Source: Streptococcus panodentis (GTDB taxonomy: Bacteria; Bacillota; Bacilli; Lactobacillales; Streptococcaceae). Taken from it: a DNA stretch of 64,000 bases. The notes under the pieces were generated by a model, which made no database searches, was not told where the DNA came from, and saw nothing but the letters and a program-made list of their open reading frames with translations. This document shows positions 25,091-32,635 of the stretch, one piece after another; positions within the stretch are counted from its first letter, which is position 1; the number at the start of each line of letters is the position of its first letter. The stretch is from NCBI RefSeq assembly GCF_017884005.1, contig NZ_QFAY01000013.1:11824-75823 (forward strand), in the 5' to 3' direction. Made by a program: the position numbers and the translations under genes.

Positions 25091-26368
25091 CTAAAATCCT
25101 CCTTGCCAGCCTGACGGTTGACTGACTTCTGGCTTCACGCTATAGCCATCTTCTATCAAAATGCTGCACTCCCCGCCAGTTGATACTCTGGTCGCAATCG
25201 CCTGCAGTTTTTCACGTTCCAGCCATTGGCCGAACTCTTGCAAGGTCACTTGGTCCATCTGCTCCAGCTTGTCAATCAGGACAAAGCCGCATTCCGGCTT
25301 GAGCTTGCGGACAATAGCCGTGGCCACTTGCAGTTGTTGGCTGCCTGACATGTTATCCCAGCGTTGACCAAGGTAGAGCAATTCACCATCATCGACTGAC
25401 AAACCTTCCAATGGCAAGTCTGCATTTGTCAGCAAGTCTGTTTTCTTGCGACGGATTTCGCTGATAACATTATCCAATTCTTTGTACTGCGCACGGTAGC
25501 CCTTGGCATCGTCCTCCGCTTTGTCCTTGTCCAGATTAGCCCGGACCTTGCGATTAATCTCGTCAATTTCCGCGATGTTCTTCTCAATTTCTTCAGTAGA
25601 TTCATCTTGCAGATCCATGGCATCTGTTTGAGCAATTTCTAGATCTTTGGCAAATTCGGCCTGTTTTGCTCTTGCGTCATTCAGCAGCTGCTCCAGCCGT
25701 TCAACTTCAGCATTGGCGGCGTTGTATTGATTTTGGATGGCTGCAGCGTTTTGACGCTTGCGGGCATTTTCGCCGTTTCTGGCTAAAATTTCCTGTTGTT
25801 GCTGGATTAGCTCGGCAATGCTGACAAGTTCTTTTGGAGCGTCAGGATAGTAAGGCTGTTCTTTGGCAAACTTTTCTTTCTGGTCAGCAATCACACCGAT
25901 TGCGTGGCGTTCGTCATATTTTGCCTTTTCTTCCATCTCCAGCTCTGCCAGCTGCGGGCCTACGCCGATAATCTGCAGGAGCGTAGTCGCCTTATCCTTG
26001 CTAGATGATTCCATAAATTTTGGCAGGTCGATAGCCAACTCTTCCACAAAGCTGTCCAGCAGTTTTTGACCGGCCTTGTTGCCTTCTGGGTCAATGACCT
26101 TGAGGGCGCTGTTTTTGCCAGTGCGCTCTACTACAAGGCCGTTTGACATGGTAATTTTTAGTGTCGGCGGGATTGTGCTGCCTTCGCGTTGCGCTTGGCT
26201 GGGTTTGTACTTGTTACCGCCCAGTGCCCAGGCAATTGCATCTAATACACTAGTTTTACCTTGGTTGTTGTTGCCGCCTACGATAGTCAGACCTGTTGCA
26301 GACGGCTCTAGTTTAACCGCTTTAACCCGCTTGACATTTTCGATTTCAAGTTTATTGATTGTTACCAT
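25091..26368 (-). CDS. Rad50/RecF-like SMC-type ATPase
   Basis: The product is 425 aa. The N-terminal INKLEIENVKRVKAVKLEP plus Walker A GGNNNQGKTSVLDAI (about 31-45) open an ABC/SMC ATPase. A coiled coil covers about 150-300 (QKEKF... AKQAEFAKDLEIAQ). The C-terminal half has the signature MSGSQQLQVATAIVRKL and Walker B CGFVLIDKLEQMD. Phages carry such short AAA_23 proteins beside recombinases, probably acting as nuclease-coupled DNA end processors. Its start codon shares bases with the stop of the LPXTG gene (TAATG), so they are translationally coupled. Confidence 0.87.
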   Translation of the reverse strand: MVTINKLEIENVKRVKAVKLEPSATGLTIVGGNNNQGKTSVLDAIAWALGGNKYKPSQAQREGSTIPPTLKITMSNGLVVERTGKNSALKVIDPEGNKAGQKLLDSFVEELAIDLPKFMESSSKDKATTLLQIIGVGPQLAELEMEEKAKYDERHAIGVIADQKEKFAKEQPYYPDAPKELVSIAELIQQQQEILARNGENARKRQNAAAIQNQYNAANAEVERLEQLLNDARAKQAEFAKDLEIAQTDAMDLQDESTEEIEKNIAEIDEINRKVRANLDKDKAEDDAKGYRAQYKELDNVISEIRRKKTDLLTNADLPLEGLSVDDGELLYLGQRWDNMSGSQQLQVATAIVRKLKPECGFVLIDKLEQMDQVTLQEFGQWLEREKLQAIATRVSTGGECSILIEDGYSVKPEVSQPSGWQGGF

Positions 26369-27729
26369 TATTTTTTCTTACCTTTCTTCTTGTTTTCGAA
26401 AATCACACCTAAGCAAATCAAACCGCTGATACCCAAGATTGACAGAAATGTATTGCTTACTGTACCGGTCTTTGGTAATTCGTCCGTATTAGCGGTTTTT
26501 TCAGCTGTCACAGCAGTTGTTTTTGCTTCTGGTACAATCTTACCGCCGGAGTGTTCAGGGACGTTTTCAGGCGTTTTAGGCGTGTCTGGTGTGGTCGGTT
26601 TTTCTGGTTCTTCCGGCTTTTCCGGTTCAATTGGAATATCCAACTCTGGAAGATTCAAAATCGGTGGATCGTTTGGAACAACCCCGCCTTGCCATTCAGG
26701 TTTGTCATGAACCGGCGGGTCTAATGGAACGGCGCCTCCTGTGTACTCAGGGATTTCGTGAACTGGAGCTGGTGGAACTTCCCACACAAATGGACGTACG
26801 TTACCTTTAGCACTTCCTGTAGCGTTTGCTACTTGGATTTCCCGTTCGAATGAATATTCCTGTCCCATCGCGGTGAAACTCAGCACGTTTACTGGGTTCT
26901 GCAGCTTATTCTTCAGCCGGGTTTTATATTCCAGACTGAGAATATTCTTCAGGTAAGGCATATACAGCTTGAACCCGTTTTTGTAGAACTGTACCCCAGC
27001 TTCTGACAGAGGGATTTCACGAATACCCACCCAAGGTTCTGCTGATGACAATTCAAACAAGCGCATAGAACCCTCTACATACTCATTATTATCGTCCCAA
27101 GTGTCGGATACATTGACATCAGTGAGCTCATGCTTCACAAAGTTCACCCGGCCTCCCCATTGCACAAGAGATGGATCATCTTTGTCTTGCCAGCCCCACT
27201 TGGCGACAATTTCGGTAGGATTGGCACTGCCCTGCTGCTTCACTTCAACGTTTTGCACAATAGTACCGTTAAAGTTAAGGTCATACTTTTGATTTTCTGT
27301 GACCACCTCTTTTTTCCACATTGTCTTCAGCGTCATGTCAAATTGCTTGTTCAACGGGTTGCGCTGGAAGTAGTCGTTAAAGGTAGTAGTAACAGCCTGT
27401 GTCTCATTCGAGGCTACAGCGTTGCCGACTACCTCCCCCTCAGGGCTTGTTACATCAAACTCCTGTGTAGTTGTCCATTGCAATTGTTCAGGGAGGTTAT
27501 AAGTCAGCGTATCCCCGGGGTTGATTTCAACCCCATCTGGAATCTCTGTGTGATAAGTCAGATCCTTATTCACGTAGGTTTCAGCAGCCTCTTGGCTATA
27601 TGCAACCTCTGGCTCTGTGACTACAATTTCAGTCCCCTGTTTTTCAACTTCAGCAGCTAATACTGCTTGCGAGATTGCAACAGTAGACAGCAGCGTAACA
27701 CCTAACATCATTAATTTTGTTTTAGTCAT
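26368..27729 (-). CDS. LPXTG wall-anchored MSCRAMM-like adhesin inside prophage early operon
   Basis: The product is 453 aa. A signal peptide is present (residues 1-26, cleavage near VLA-AEV). Residues about 40-310 look like two DEv-IgG adhesin domains of the staphylococcal clumping-factor/SdrG N2-N3 kind: GVEINPGDTLTYNLPEQL near 62-79, then WGGRVNFVKHELTDVNVSDTW near 192-212. A proline-rich stalk covers 310-415 and contains repeats of the form PEYTGGAVPLDPP. Sortase motif LPKTG is at 418-422, followed by a hydrophobic helix and KKKGKKK. It overlaps the MazG-like gene (ATGA) and the Rad50-like gene (TAATG), so it is cotranscribed with replication genes. A cell-surface or phage-receptor role is inferred. 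Confidence 0.9.
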   Translation of the reverse strand: MTKTKLMMLGVTLLSTVAISQAVLAAEVEKQGTEIVVTEPEVAYSQEAAETYVNKDLTYHTEIPDGVEINPGDTLTYNLPEQLQWTTTQEFDVTSPEGEVVGNAVASNETQAVTTTFNDYFQRNPLNKQFDMTLKTMWKKEVVTENQKYDLNFNGTIVQNVEVKQQGSANPTEIVAKWGWQDKDDPSLVQWGGRVNFVKHELTDVNVSDTWDDNNEYVEGSMRLFELSSAEPWVGIREIPLSEAGVQFYKNGFKLYMPYLKNILSLEYKTRLKNKLQNPVNVLSFTAMGQEYSFEREIQVANATGSAKGNVRPFVWEVPPAPVHEIPEYTGGAVPLDPPVHDKPEWQGGVVPNDPPILNLPELDIPIEPEKPEEPEKPTTPDTPKTPENVPEHSGGKIVPEAKTTAVTAEKTANTDELPKTGTVSNTFLSILGISGLICLGVIFENKKKGKKK

Positions 27730-28208
27730 TTCTTCAAATCCCCCTCTTTCACGAAAACCCCATCAACCATCTTTCCTTTTCGGTCTTGGATTTCATTCCA
27801 AGCAGCTTCTAGACAGTCTTCAAAGATTGTATTTTTGTCAACTAATCTCAATCCAGCGATAATCATTTCGATTTCGTTGGCTACAAGGTGCGGGTCATAT
27901 CCGTTTAAAATCGCTTTTGAAATGAAGCTGATACAGATTGCAACATTGTGCATCATGTCATCGCCATGAATTTGATAGCGAATATCATTCAGCTCAGTGA
28001 TCCCTTGCTGCTGCGCTAGGATAATCAGCACAACAACCACATCGCCGATACTATCTTCGATGACTTCCTGATTCCCTTTGGCAATTCCGGCGGCCAATTC
28101 CCCAAATTCCTCATAGAGTTTCAGCAGCTGCTTCTTACTGTCCGCCTTGTCCAGTCCCCGGTCCTTAGACCATTGCTGAACGTTTTCAATTAGTTCTTGT
28201 AGTTTCAT
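27726..28208 (-). CDS. MazG-like nucleotide pyrophosphohydrolase
   Basis: The product is 160 aa. It belongs to the all-alpha NTP pyrophosphohydrolase group: KKQLLKLYEEFGELAAGIAKGNQEVIEDSIGDVVVVLIILAQ contains the EExxE-like (YEEFGEL) and ExxD (EDSIGD) metal sites at about residues 31-58. It would hydrolyse non-canonical or excess (d)NTPs, or adjust the nucleotide pool during phage growth. The C-terminal half is a second helical segment. It overlaps the LPXTG gene by four bases. Confidence 0.85.
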   Translation of the reverse strand: MKLQELIENVQQWSKDRGLDKADSKKQLLKLYEEFGELAAGIAKGNQEVIEDSIGDVVVVLIILAQQQGITELNDIRYQIHGDDMMHNVAICISFISKAILNGYDPHLVANEIEMIIAGLRLVDKNTIFEDCLEAAWNEIQDRKGKMVDGVFVKEGDLKK

Positions 28209-28353
28209 TTTTTCCTCCTTCGTATATCACTTTCAAGCTCCATAGGTACTTGATAAATTTCACTTTGTCATGCTTCTTGTACCAGGCAAGTTTCTTTTTT
28301 TCGTTGACTGACGCATAGTAAAGTATGGCAGTCTCTAATTCCGGGATCGTCAT
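28186..28353 (-). CDS. Small basic phage protein (55 aa)
   Basis: This short gene starts at ATG 28353 inside the stop of the preceding gene (ATGA overlap) and ends with TGA at 28186-28188, overlapping the MazG-like gene by 23 bases. The product starts MTIPELETAILYYAS and has a lysine- and aromatic-rich middle (KKLAWYKKHDKVKF). No family recognised. The overlap at both ends supports translation. Confidence 0.58.
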   Translation of the reverse strand: MTIPELETAILYYASVNEKKKLAWYKKHDKVKFIKYLWSLKVIYEGGKNETTRTN

Positions 28354-28601
28354 ACCAACTCCCCTAGCGGCTCATGATACCGGCTGATTGTCTTCCGAGC
28401 TTCAGCCATCTTGGCAGCTTGCTCCGCTGCATAGTGTTCTTGAGCCATGATGATATAGTGTGCTTCTTCGTCGATTTCCTGAACTTTCCGACGCTCAGCT
28501 AATTCGTTTCTATGCCGCTTGATGTCATCAGACAGATTGGAAACAAAGCCGGCGATGATAAAGACACCTACCAGTGTTACTGCTCCGAAAAACTCACTCA
28601 T
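28350..28601 (-). CDS. Small membrane-anchored phage protein (83 aa)
   Basis: The start is set at ATG 28601 (MSEFFGAV), which follows AAGGTGATAGCC; an upstream ATG at 28610 is possible. An N-terminal hydrophobic segment (residues about 4-22) is followed by a charged helical region with ERRKVQEIDEEAHYIIM and AAEQAAKMAEARK. It is probably an inner-surface membrane protein with a coiled coil. It overlaps the 84-aa gene. Function unknown. Confidence 0.6.
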   Translation of the reverse strand: MSEFFGAVTLVGVFIIAGFVSNLSDDIKRHRNELAERRKVQEIDEEAHYIIMAQEHYAAEQAAKMAEARKTISRYHEPLGELV

Positions 28602-28848
28602 GGCTATCACCTTCCTGCATTACTTTTGCGACCAATTCCCGCAGTTCCTGCTTGTCGATGGCTTGGTCCTGCATGTACTTCTGGTTAAATTTGTCAATCA
28701 TACGCTCATGCCGTTCATTGACAAATTCTAAGCGGCTGACTTGGCTCTCTAAGCCCCAGATGCCGATAGCGGTAGTAATAACCAGGATAACCAATGTAGC
28801 GCAGGTGTACTGCAGCACTAATACTTTTTCTTTTAAACTTAACCTCAT
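28594..28848 (-). CDS. Small membrane protein with coiled coil (84 aa)
   Basis: The product is 84 aa. It has a short basic N-terminus (MRLSLKEK), a transmembrane helix at about 10-32 (TCATLVILVITTAIGIWGL), then a helical charged tail (SRLEFVNERHERMIDKF). It overlaps the downstream membrane gene by eight bases. The two together look like a pair. No family recognised. Confidence 0.62.
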   Translation of the reverse strand: MRLSLKEKVLVLQYTCATLVILVITTAIGIWGLESQVSRLEFVNERHERMIDKFNQKYMQDQAIDKQELRELVAKVMQEGDSHE

Positions 28849-28851
28849 TTT

Positions 28852-29079
28852 TTAAACCCCTTTTTTAAAAGTAAATTTCTTGTTGTGGTCGATGATTTGC
28901 GACCCTTTGTTTTCGATTCTGAAAGTCACGTCTTCATATTCTTTGGACAGTTTATCAAGCTCTGCCTGCACAACCTCTGTTGACTTTTTAGCCAGTGCGT
29001 TTTTGTATTGGCTGCCCAGCATAAAGTGCTTTCGCTGCCAGTCCATGATCAGGCGCATATTTTCAGTTTTGTTTGCCAT
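28852..29079 (-). CDS. Small helical phage protein (75 aa)
   Basis: The start is placed at ATG 29079 (MANKTENM), preceded by AAAGGAGGTGCTT; an in-frame ATG at 29085 precedes it. The product is 75 aa, probably a helical hairpin with KKSTEVVQAELDKLSKEYEDVTF. It ends FTFKKGV. Function unknown; early operon member. Confidence 0.6.
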   Translation of the reverse strand: MANKTENMRLIMDWQRKHFMLGSQYKNALAKKSTEVVQAELDKLSKEYEDVTFRIENKGSQIIDHNKKFTFKKGV

Positions 29080-29111
29080 AAGCACCTCCTTTGTGCTATA
29101 CTTGAGATGGT

Positions 29112-29441
29112 TTAGAAGCCTAACTGCTTCGCCATGGCCTCGTCAGCTTCGATTTTTGCGAGGCTTATTTTTTTGGCCCGGTAGCGATTAGCCTGTTTCC
29201 ATTTCCAAAACTTGCGGAAACCTTCGTAGTCTACAAACATCAGTTTATGCGTCGGGTTGAACACATATTGTTCAAACTCTGGATTGTCTCGCATTTCCTT
29301 GATGAACTGCTTAGCCGTTGGTATGGTCAGACCTTCCCAGCGTTGGCACAGGTGTTTATAGTCCCCTCCGGTCGGTTGTTCCGTTCCGTCAGCTGGTGTA
29401 TAGATGACTTCCTTGATTTTGACCTGTGGCACGATTGTCAA
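29112..29441 (-). CDS. Early phage protein, possible DUF771-like DNA-binding (109 aa)
   Basis: The product is 109 aa. The central part (CQRWEGLTIPTAKQFIKEM... FEQYVFNPTHKLMFVDYEGFRKFWKWKQANRY) has the layout of small phage DNA-binding/excisionase-like proteins placed right after Cro, of which DUF771 is one family. The match is suggestive only. It begins two bases after the Cro-like stop, so it is in the same transcript. Confidence 0.55.
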   Translation of the reverse strand: MTIVPQVKIKEVIYTPADGTEQPTGGDYKHLCQRWEGLTIPTAKQFIKEMRDNPEFEQYVFNPTHKLMFVDYEGFRKFWKWKQANRYRAKKISLAKIEADEAMAKQLGF

Positions 29442-29443
29442 AC

Positions 29444-29656
29444 CTACCTTTCTTCGAATTTTACCCAGCTTTCGCTGATGTTGAGCTTCTTCTTGATTTC
29501 AAGCTTCAGCTCGTCACTGCCGTGTCCGGTCTTCATTAGCTTGGTAATCATTGCCGGACTGACCCCGATGACAAACGCCAAATCAGACCGCGACCAACCC
29601 TTTTCATCAAGTCGCTGCTCAACCAGTTCAAGCCATTTTTTGTGTTGTTGGCTCAT
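29444..29656 (-). CDS. Cro-like helix-turn-helix regulator
   Basis: The product is 70 aa. It has an XRE-type helix-turn-helix: WSRSDLAFVIGVSPAMITKLMK at residues about 21-42, preceded by LVEQRLDEKG. It is the first gene of the leftward early operon and is opposite the CI-like repressor, the classic Cro position. ATG 29656 follows AAAGGGG. The predicted leader from the promoter at 29869-29897 is about 205 bases. Confidence 0.82.
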   Translation of the reverse strand: MSQQHKKWLELVEQRLDEKGWSRSDLAFVIGVSPAMITKLMKTGHGSDELKLEIKKKLNISESWVKFEER

Positions 29657-29683
29657 ACGCTCTACCCCTTTCAGTTAATTTAT

Positions 29684-29859
29684 AAGTTAAAGAATTAGTT
29701 AAATTTTATAATAACGCTTGACAACTATTACACTAAGGTGTAAAATTAAAACGTAATTAAAAAACTTGATAAAACGATATATCTATCAACTTTCTTGCTC
29801 GCCAAAGCTATTGTTTTTTAGATAAGTTTTAACTAGTTTTTTGACTAACTCTTTAACTT
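29684..29859. repeat. Inverted 17-bp copies flanking the lysogeny switch
   Basis: AAGTTAAAGAATTAGTT (29684-29700) recurs as its inverse complement at 29843-29859 with 15 of 17 matches. In the leftward transcript the two could pair as a long-range stem. As DNA they could be extra operators. The rest of the 29657-29952 gap is AT-rich and holds no gene. Confidence 0.6.
29718..29746 (+). promoter_or_regulatory. Rightward lysogeny promoter with operator dyad
   Basis: TTGACA (29718-29723), a 17-base spacer and TAAAAT (29741-29746). The perfect dyad TTACAC-N4-GTGTAA (29728-29743) covers the spacer and the first -10 bases, as expected for an operator. It points to the CI-like gene at 29953 across a leader of about 200 bases. 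Confidence 0.7.
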
Positions 29860-29868
29860 ACAAAAACT

Positions 29869-29897
29869 ATTTTACACTTAAGTATTATTTTTGTCAA
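29869..29897 (-). promoter_or_regulatory. Leftward early promoter with operator-like dyad
   Basis: On the minus strand: TTGACA (29892-29897), a 17-base spacer, TAAAAT (29869-29874). A second operator-like site (29872-29887, TTACAC with a degenerate second half) overlaps the -10 in the same way as at the facing promoter. It points to the Cro-like gene at 29656, so the two promoters face each other. Confidence 0.7.
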
Positions 29898-29952
29898 CAG
29901 AAAATAACACTTTTTTATAAAATATTTTTTGTCATGCCTTAGAAAGGTTGAT

Positions 29953-30309
29953 ATGACAATGTTTTCAACGCTTGAAAAAATAAAGGAACTTGCTCTAAAA
30001 CGGGGGATAAATCTTCAAAAAGTTGCTGAAGATTTAGGCTATAGTGTAAATTATCTCTACACTTTGAAAGAAAAAACTCCTAAATCTGACCGTCTGCAAG
30101 AAATCGCTGACTACTTTCACGTTTCCACCGATTATCTACTAGGTCGAACTAATAACCCGGTAATAGCTGGCGAACCTGCTTCAGAGCAAGAAATAGACAT
30201 CGACGATTTGGACGGCCGTATCATGGTATTCGACGGTAAACCTCTATCTGATGATGACAAGCGAGCTATCAAAGGTATTATCGAAGGTTACCTTAATAGT
30301 AAAAAGTAA
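29953..30309 (+). CDS. CI-like phage repressor (short, HTH)
   Basis: The start is placed at ATG 29953, after GAAAGGTTGAT; the frame is open earlier but without a site. The product is 118 aa with an XRE helix-turn-helix (NLQKVAEDLGYSVNYLYTLKEK, residues about 20-41) and the downstream RLQEIADYFHVSTDYLLGRTNN typical of Gram-positive phage repressors. The C-terminal part is short and has no LexA-type peptidase, so induction probably works through the ImmA-like protease gene 15 bases downstream. Its promoter and operator are described at 29718-29746. Confidence 0.88.
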   Translation: MTMFSTLEKIKELALKRGINLQKVAEDLGYSVNYLYTLKEKTPKSDRLQEIADYFHVSTDYLLGRTNNPVIAGEPASEQEIDIDDLDGRIMVFDGKPLSDDDKRAIKGIIEGYLNSKK

Positions 30310-30324
30310 AAGAGGTGGGAGATT

Positions 30325-30711
30325 ATGAATGAAAAGGAATTGCTGGAGCACTATCAAGTATCACTTCAAACTTTTGACCCTGACCAGTGGTCAAGGAATG
30401 GCTTCTACGATGCAGGGACACGGACTATTTTTATTAATAGTGCTTTGTCCCCAGAGAAACGGCATCAGGTTCTTTTACACGAACTTGGGCATTTAGGACA
30501 TACTAGTACGGCCTACAATTATGCTGCCACACGCTGCGAAAACGAGGCTAACCGCTTTATGATTAGGCGGCTTGTGCAGGAAGAACTAGCCAAGTATGAC
30601 GACTCTGCAACATTCAACTGGTTTAATTTTGCTAAAAAATATAATTTAAAAACGACCACTGACGAGCTGATGATACAAGATGAGTATCTGAAATTCGCCG
30701 AAGGTCTTTAG
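30325..30711 (+). CDS. ImmA/IrrE-type metallopeptidase
   Basis: The product is 128 aa with the zinc protease motif HELGH in LLHELGHLGH at about residues 52-61 and a downstream CENEANRFMIRRL that supplies the third ligand region. In ICEBs1 and related phages ImmA cleaves the repressor to derepress the element. The gene directly follows the short CI-like repressor, forming the same ImmR-ImmA style pair. ATG 30325 follows GAGGTGGGAGATT. Confidence 0.9.
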   Translation: MNEKELLEHYQVSLQTFDPDQWSRNGFYDAGTRTIFINSALSPEKRHQVLLHELGHLGHTSTAYNYAATRCENEANRFMIRRLVQEELAKYDDSATFNWFNFAKKYNLKTTTDELMIQDEYLKFAEGL

Positions 30712-30721
30712 GAGGTTTATT

Positions 30722-31267
30722 ATGGACTTTGAAAAGCTCAAAGGGTTCGCAAAGACAGCGGTAGATAAAACTGCCGAAGGCATTGGCGCAGCTAATAAAA
30801 AAAGAAAAAAAGCAGCTGCTGAAACAAAAATCACACTGCCAGCAAGCAATCAATTTGCCAGCTCTACTACTGTTAGAAAAACTGTAGATGGTCAGTATTA
30901 CATTGGATTTTATACCGAGGATCCAGTGTTATATGAATTTGTTGGTTTTGAGTTTGCAGGATCTACAATAAAAGAACGGACAAAAACGACCGGAAAAACT
31001 AAGCAGCAAGGCCGAAGCGGCAGTGTTGTAGGCGGTGCCGCTATCGGTACCGTGTTAGCTCCCGGGGTAGGTACGATTATAGGCGGCATGGCCGGCGGCG
31101 CACGAAAGAAAAAGGGTACTATCAACTCTACTTCTGTCACTACGCAAGAAGAAAAACCGGGGACTGCAAAGGTCATGCTGCGTAACGCAGTTACTGGTGA
31201 ATTGAAAACCATAAAGACTAAGCTGACCAATGCTGAAGCAGGAAATATAGATCGATTCTTTAGATAA
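30722..31267 (+). CDS. Glycine-zipper protein of unknown role (181 aa), possible superinfection-exclusion gene
   Basis: The product is 181 aa. The basic N-terminus has a KLKGFAKTAVDKTAEGIGAANKKRKK stretch. Residues about 40-85 are beta-rich. Residues about 100-130 are a glycine-zipper-like hydrophobic segment (GSVVGGAAIGTVLAPGVG, then TIIGGMAGG) followed by RKKKG. The rest is small and beta-rich. Its place between the lysogeny genes and the integrase is where streptococcal and lactococcal prophages often carry superinfection-exclusion or abortive infection genes. That role is inference; the sequence names no family. Ribosome site TTAGGAGG at 30710-30717. Confidence 0.78.
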   Translation: MDFEKLKGFAKTAVDKTAEGIGAANKKRKKAAAETKITLPASNQFASSTTVRKTVDGQYYIGFYTEDPVLYEFVGFEFAGSTIKERTKTTGKTKQQGRSGSVVGGAAIGTVLAPGVGTIIGGMAGGARKKKGTINSTSVTTQEEKPGTAKVMLRNAVTGELKTIKTKLTNAEAGNIDRFFR

Positions 31268-31330
31268 AATAAAAAATCCCCCACGCTCGCCGTCGCCAAA
31301 CTTAGAGCATGAGGGTGTTGTTAGGATTCG

Positions 31331-31360
31331 GAAAACAAGCCATTCAACGGGCCGTTTTCT
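31331..31360 (+). terminator. Hairpin between glycine-zipper gene and integrase
   Basis: GAAAAC...GTTTTC with an inner GCC/GGC pair forms a stem at 31331-31359, followed by TTGTACC rather than a long T-run. A weak terminator or integrase leader hairpin. It lies in the 128-base gap before the integrase start. Confidence 0.5.
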
Positions 31361-31395
31361 TGTACCTATTTTACCAGAATATAGGAGATTTTACA

Positions 31396-32547
31396 ATGTG
31401 GTCAGAGCAATTAGATAACGGAAAATATAAATTTTTTGAGCGATACAAAGACCCTTATACTGAGAAATGGCGCAGGGTATCTGTTACCTTGGCCAGTGGC
31501 TCAAATCGCGCAAAAAAAGAAGCGCAAAAGCTGCTGAATAAAAAGATAGAAAAGGTTATCCAAAAGTTATCATCATCAGATAGATTTTTCAATGACATCT
31601 TAGATGAATGGTGGGGGTGCTATCAAAAAACTGTCAGAAGATCCAGTGTCCGGGCACGCACTCCAGCCTATAAAAGACTGTCGGAAAATTTCGCTCCTGG
31701 TGTCCCGATTCGCAACATCGATGTCGCTTATATCAAAAAATACATAACTGATACCAATTACACAAAATCACAGTTGGACCATATCAAAGTGATTCTGAAT
31801 GGTACTTTTGATTATGCCCAGGAGTTGAAAATCATAACAGACAATCCTGCAAGATCCACCACATTGCCTAAACGCCCTCTCACGATTGATGAAATGCAAT
31901 CTGCCGCCGATAAGTATCTGGAAACCGATGAACTTAATCCACTTTTAAAAGAACTATATCGAATACCTCGGACTTACAGAGCCGGGCTGCTTGCAGAGTT
32001 TATGTCATTAAACGGCTGTCGTATTGGTGAAGCGGTAGCTATTCAAAAGCATAATTACCGTAAAGAAAGCAGAGAGCTGGATATTCACGGCTCTTTGGAC
32101 AGTGTTGATAAAAACGCTAGAAAAGAATTGACTAAGACGGCATCTAGTTACAGAACTACCTACTTAACCTACCGTGAAATAGAAATCATAGACGAGCTTC
32201 TGGAGCTGAATGAATTGGCTGCTAGCTCTGACCCGGATTGGTCAAAGACAGATTATATCTTTCTTAATAACCGAGGTAAGCCAGTCCAAAGAAATTCTTT
32301 TAACATAACTTTGCAGAAGGCTAATTCCAGGTTAAAAAATCCAATTCAAAAAACACTTAGCTCCCACATCTTCCGCCACACCTTGGTCAGTATGCTTGCC
32401 GAAAAAAATGTCCCCCTAAAAGCAATCATGGCCAGAGTAGGTCATAAAGATTCACGGACTACGATGCAGATTTATACCCACGTCACTAGGAACATGAAAA
32501 CGAATGTCGCAGATATTTTAGACGCAATCGCCAAGGATAGAAAATAG
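31396..32547 (+). CDS. int: Phage tyrosine integrase
   Basis: The product is 383 aa from ATG 31396 (ribosome site AGGAG); the frame is open earlier but without support. An N-terminal arm-binding region (ERYKDPYTEKWRRVSVTLASG) and a SAM-like core-binding domain (DILDEWWGCYQKTV... RNIDVAYIKKYITDT) precede the catalytic domain. That domain has arginine in NGCRIGEAVAI, HIFRH at the second arginine box, GHKDSRTTMQIYTHV with the tyrosine nucleophile. It integrates and, with an excisionase, excises the prophage. It is the last prophage gene, 90 bases from host pyk, so attachment is probably near pyk. Confidence 0.95.
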   Translation: MWSEQLDNGKYKFFERYKDPYTEKWRRVSVTLASGSNRAKKEAQKLLNKKIEKVIQKLSSSDRFFNDILDEWWGCYQKTVRRSSVRARTPAYKRLSENFAPGVPIRNIDVAYIKKYITDTNYTKSQLDHIKVILNGTFDYAQELKIITDNPARSTTLPKRPLTIDEMQSAADKYLETDELNPLLKELYRIPRTYRAGLLAEFMSLNGCRIGEAVAIQKHNYRKESRELDIHGSLDSVDKNARKELTKTASSYRTTYLTYREIEIIDELLELNELAASSDPDWSKTDYIFLNNRGKPVQRNSFNITLQKANSRLKNPIQKTLSSHIFRHTLVSMLAEKNVPLKAIMARVGHKDSRTTMQIYTHVTRNMKTNVADILDAIAKDRK

Positions 32548-32584
32548 ATTTTTGCCCCTTCCATGCCCCTTTTGATAAAAAAAG

Positions 32585-32626
32585 ACCTTGCCAACAACTG
32601 CGAAACGTTGATTTAGCAAGGTTTTT
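32585..32626. terminator. Bidirectional terminator shared by integrase and pyk
   Basis: A 7-bp stem ACCTTGC/GCAAGGT (32585-32591 and 32615-32621), with an inner CAAC/GTTG pairing, has T-runs on both strands (TTTTTA after it on plus, seven T on minus). It lies between the convergent integrase and pyk genes and is a plausible region for the attachment site. Confidence 0.8.
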
Positions 32627-32635
32627 ATTTTGATA

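Larger units (their letters stand above)
1..32626. mobile_element. Siphovirus-type prophage, left end outside window
   Basis: A continuous phage gene set runs from a distal tail protein cut by the window edge to a tyrosine integrase that stops at 32547. The order on the minus strand is Cro, early, replication/recombination, late regulator, terminase, portal, head and tail. The repressor, ImmA-like peptidase and integrase are on the plus strand. The right boundary is placed at the hairpin terminator shared by the integrase and host pyk. The att core cannot be defined because the other end is not visible. Structural genes look intact. The only broken gene is the cytosine methyltransferase at 18.8-19.8 kb. 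Confidence 0.93.

Noticed and set aside
1..32626. A matching attachment-site copy at the left prophage end
   Set aside because: The left end is outside the window, so no att pair can be identified.
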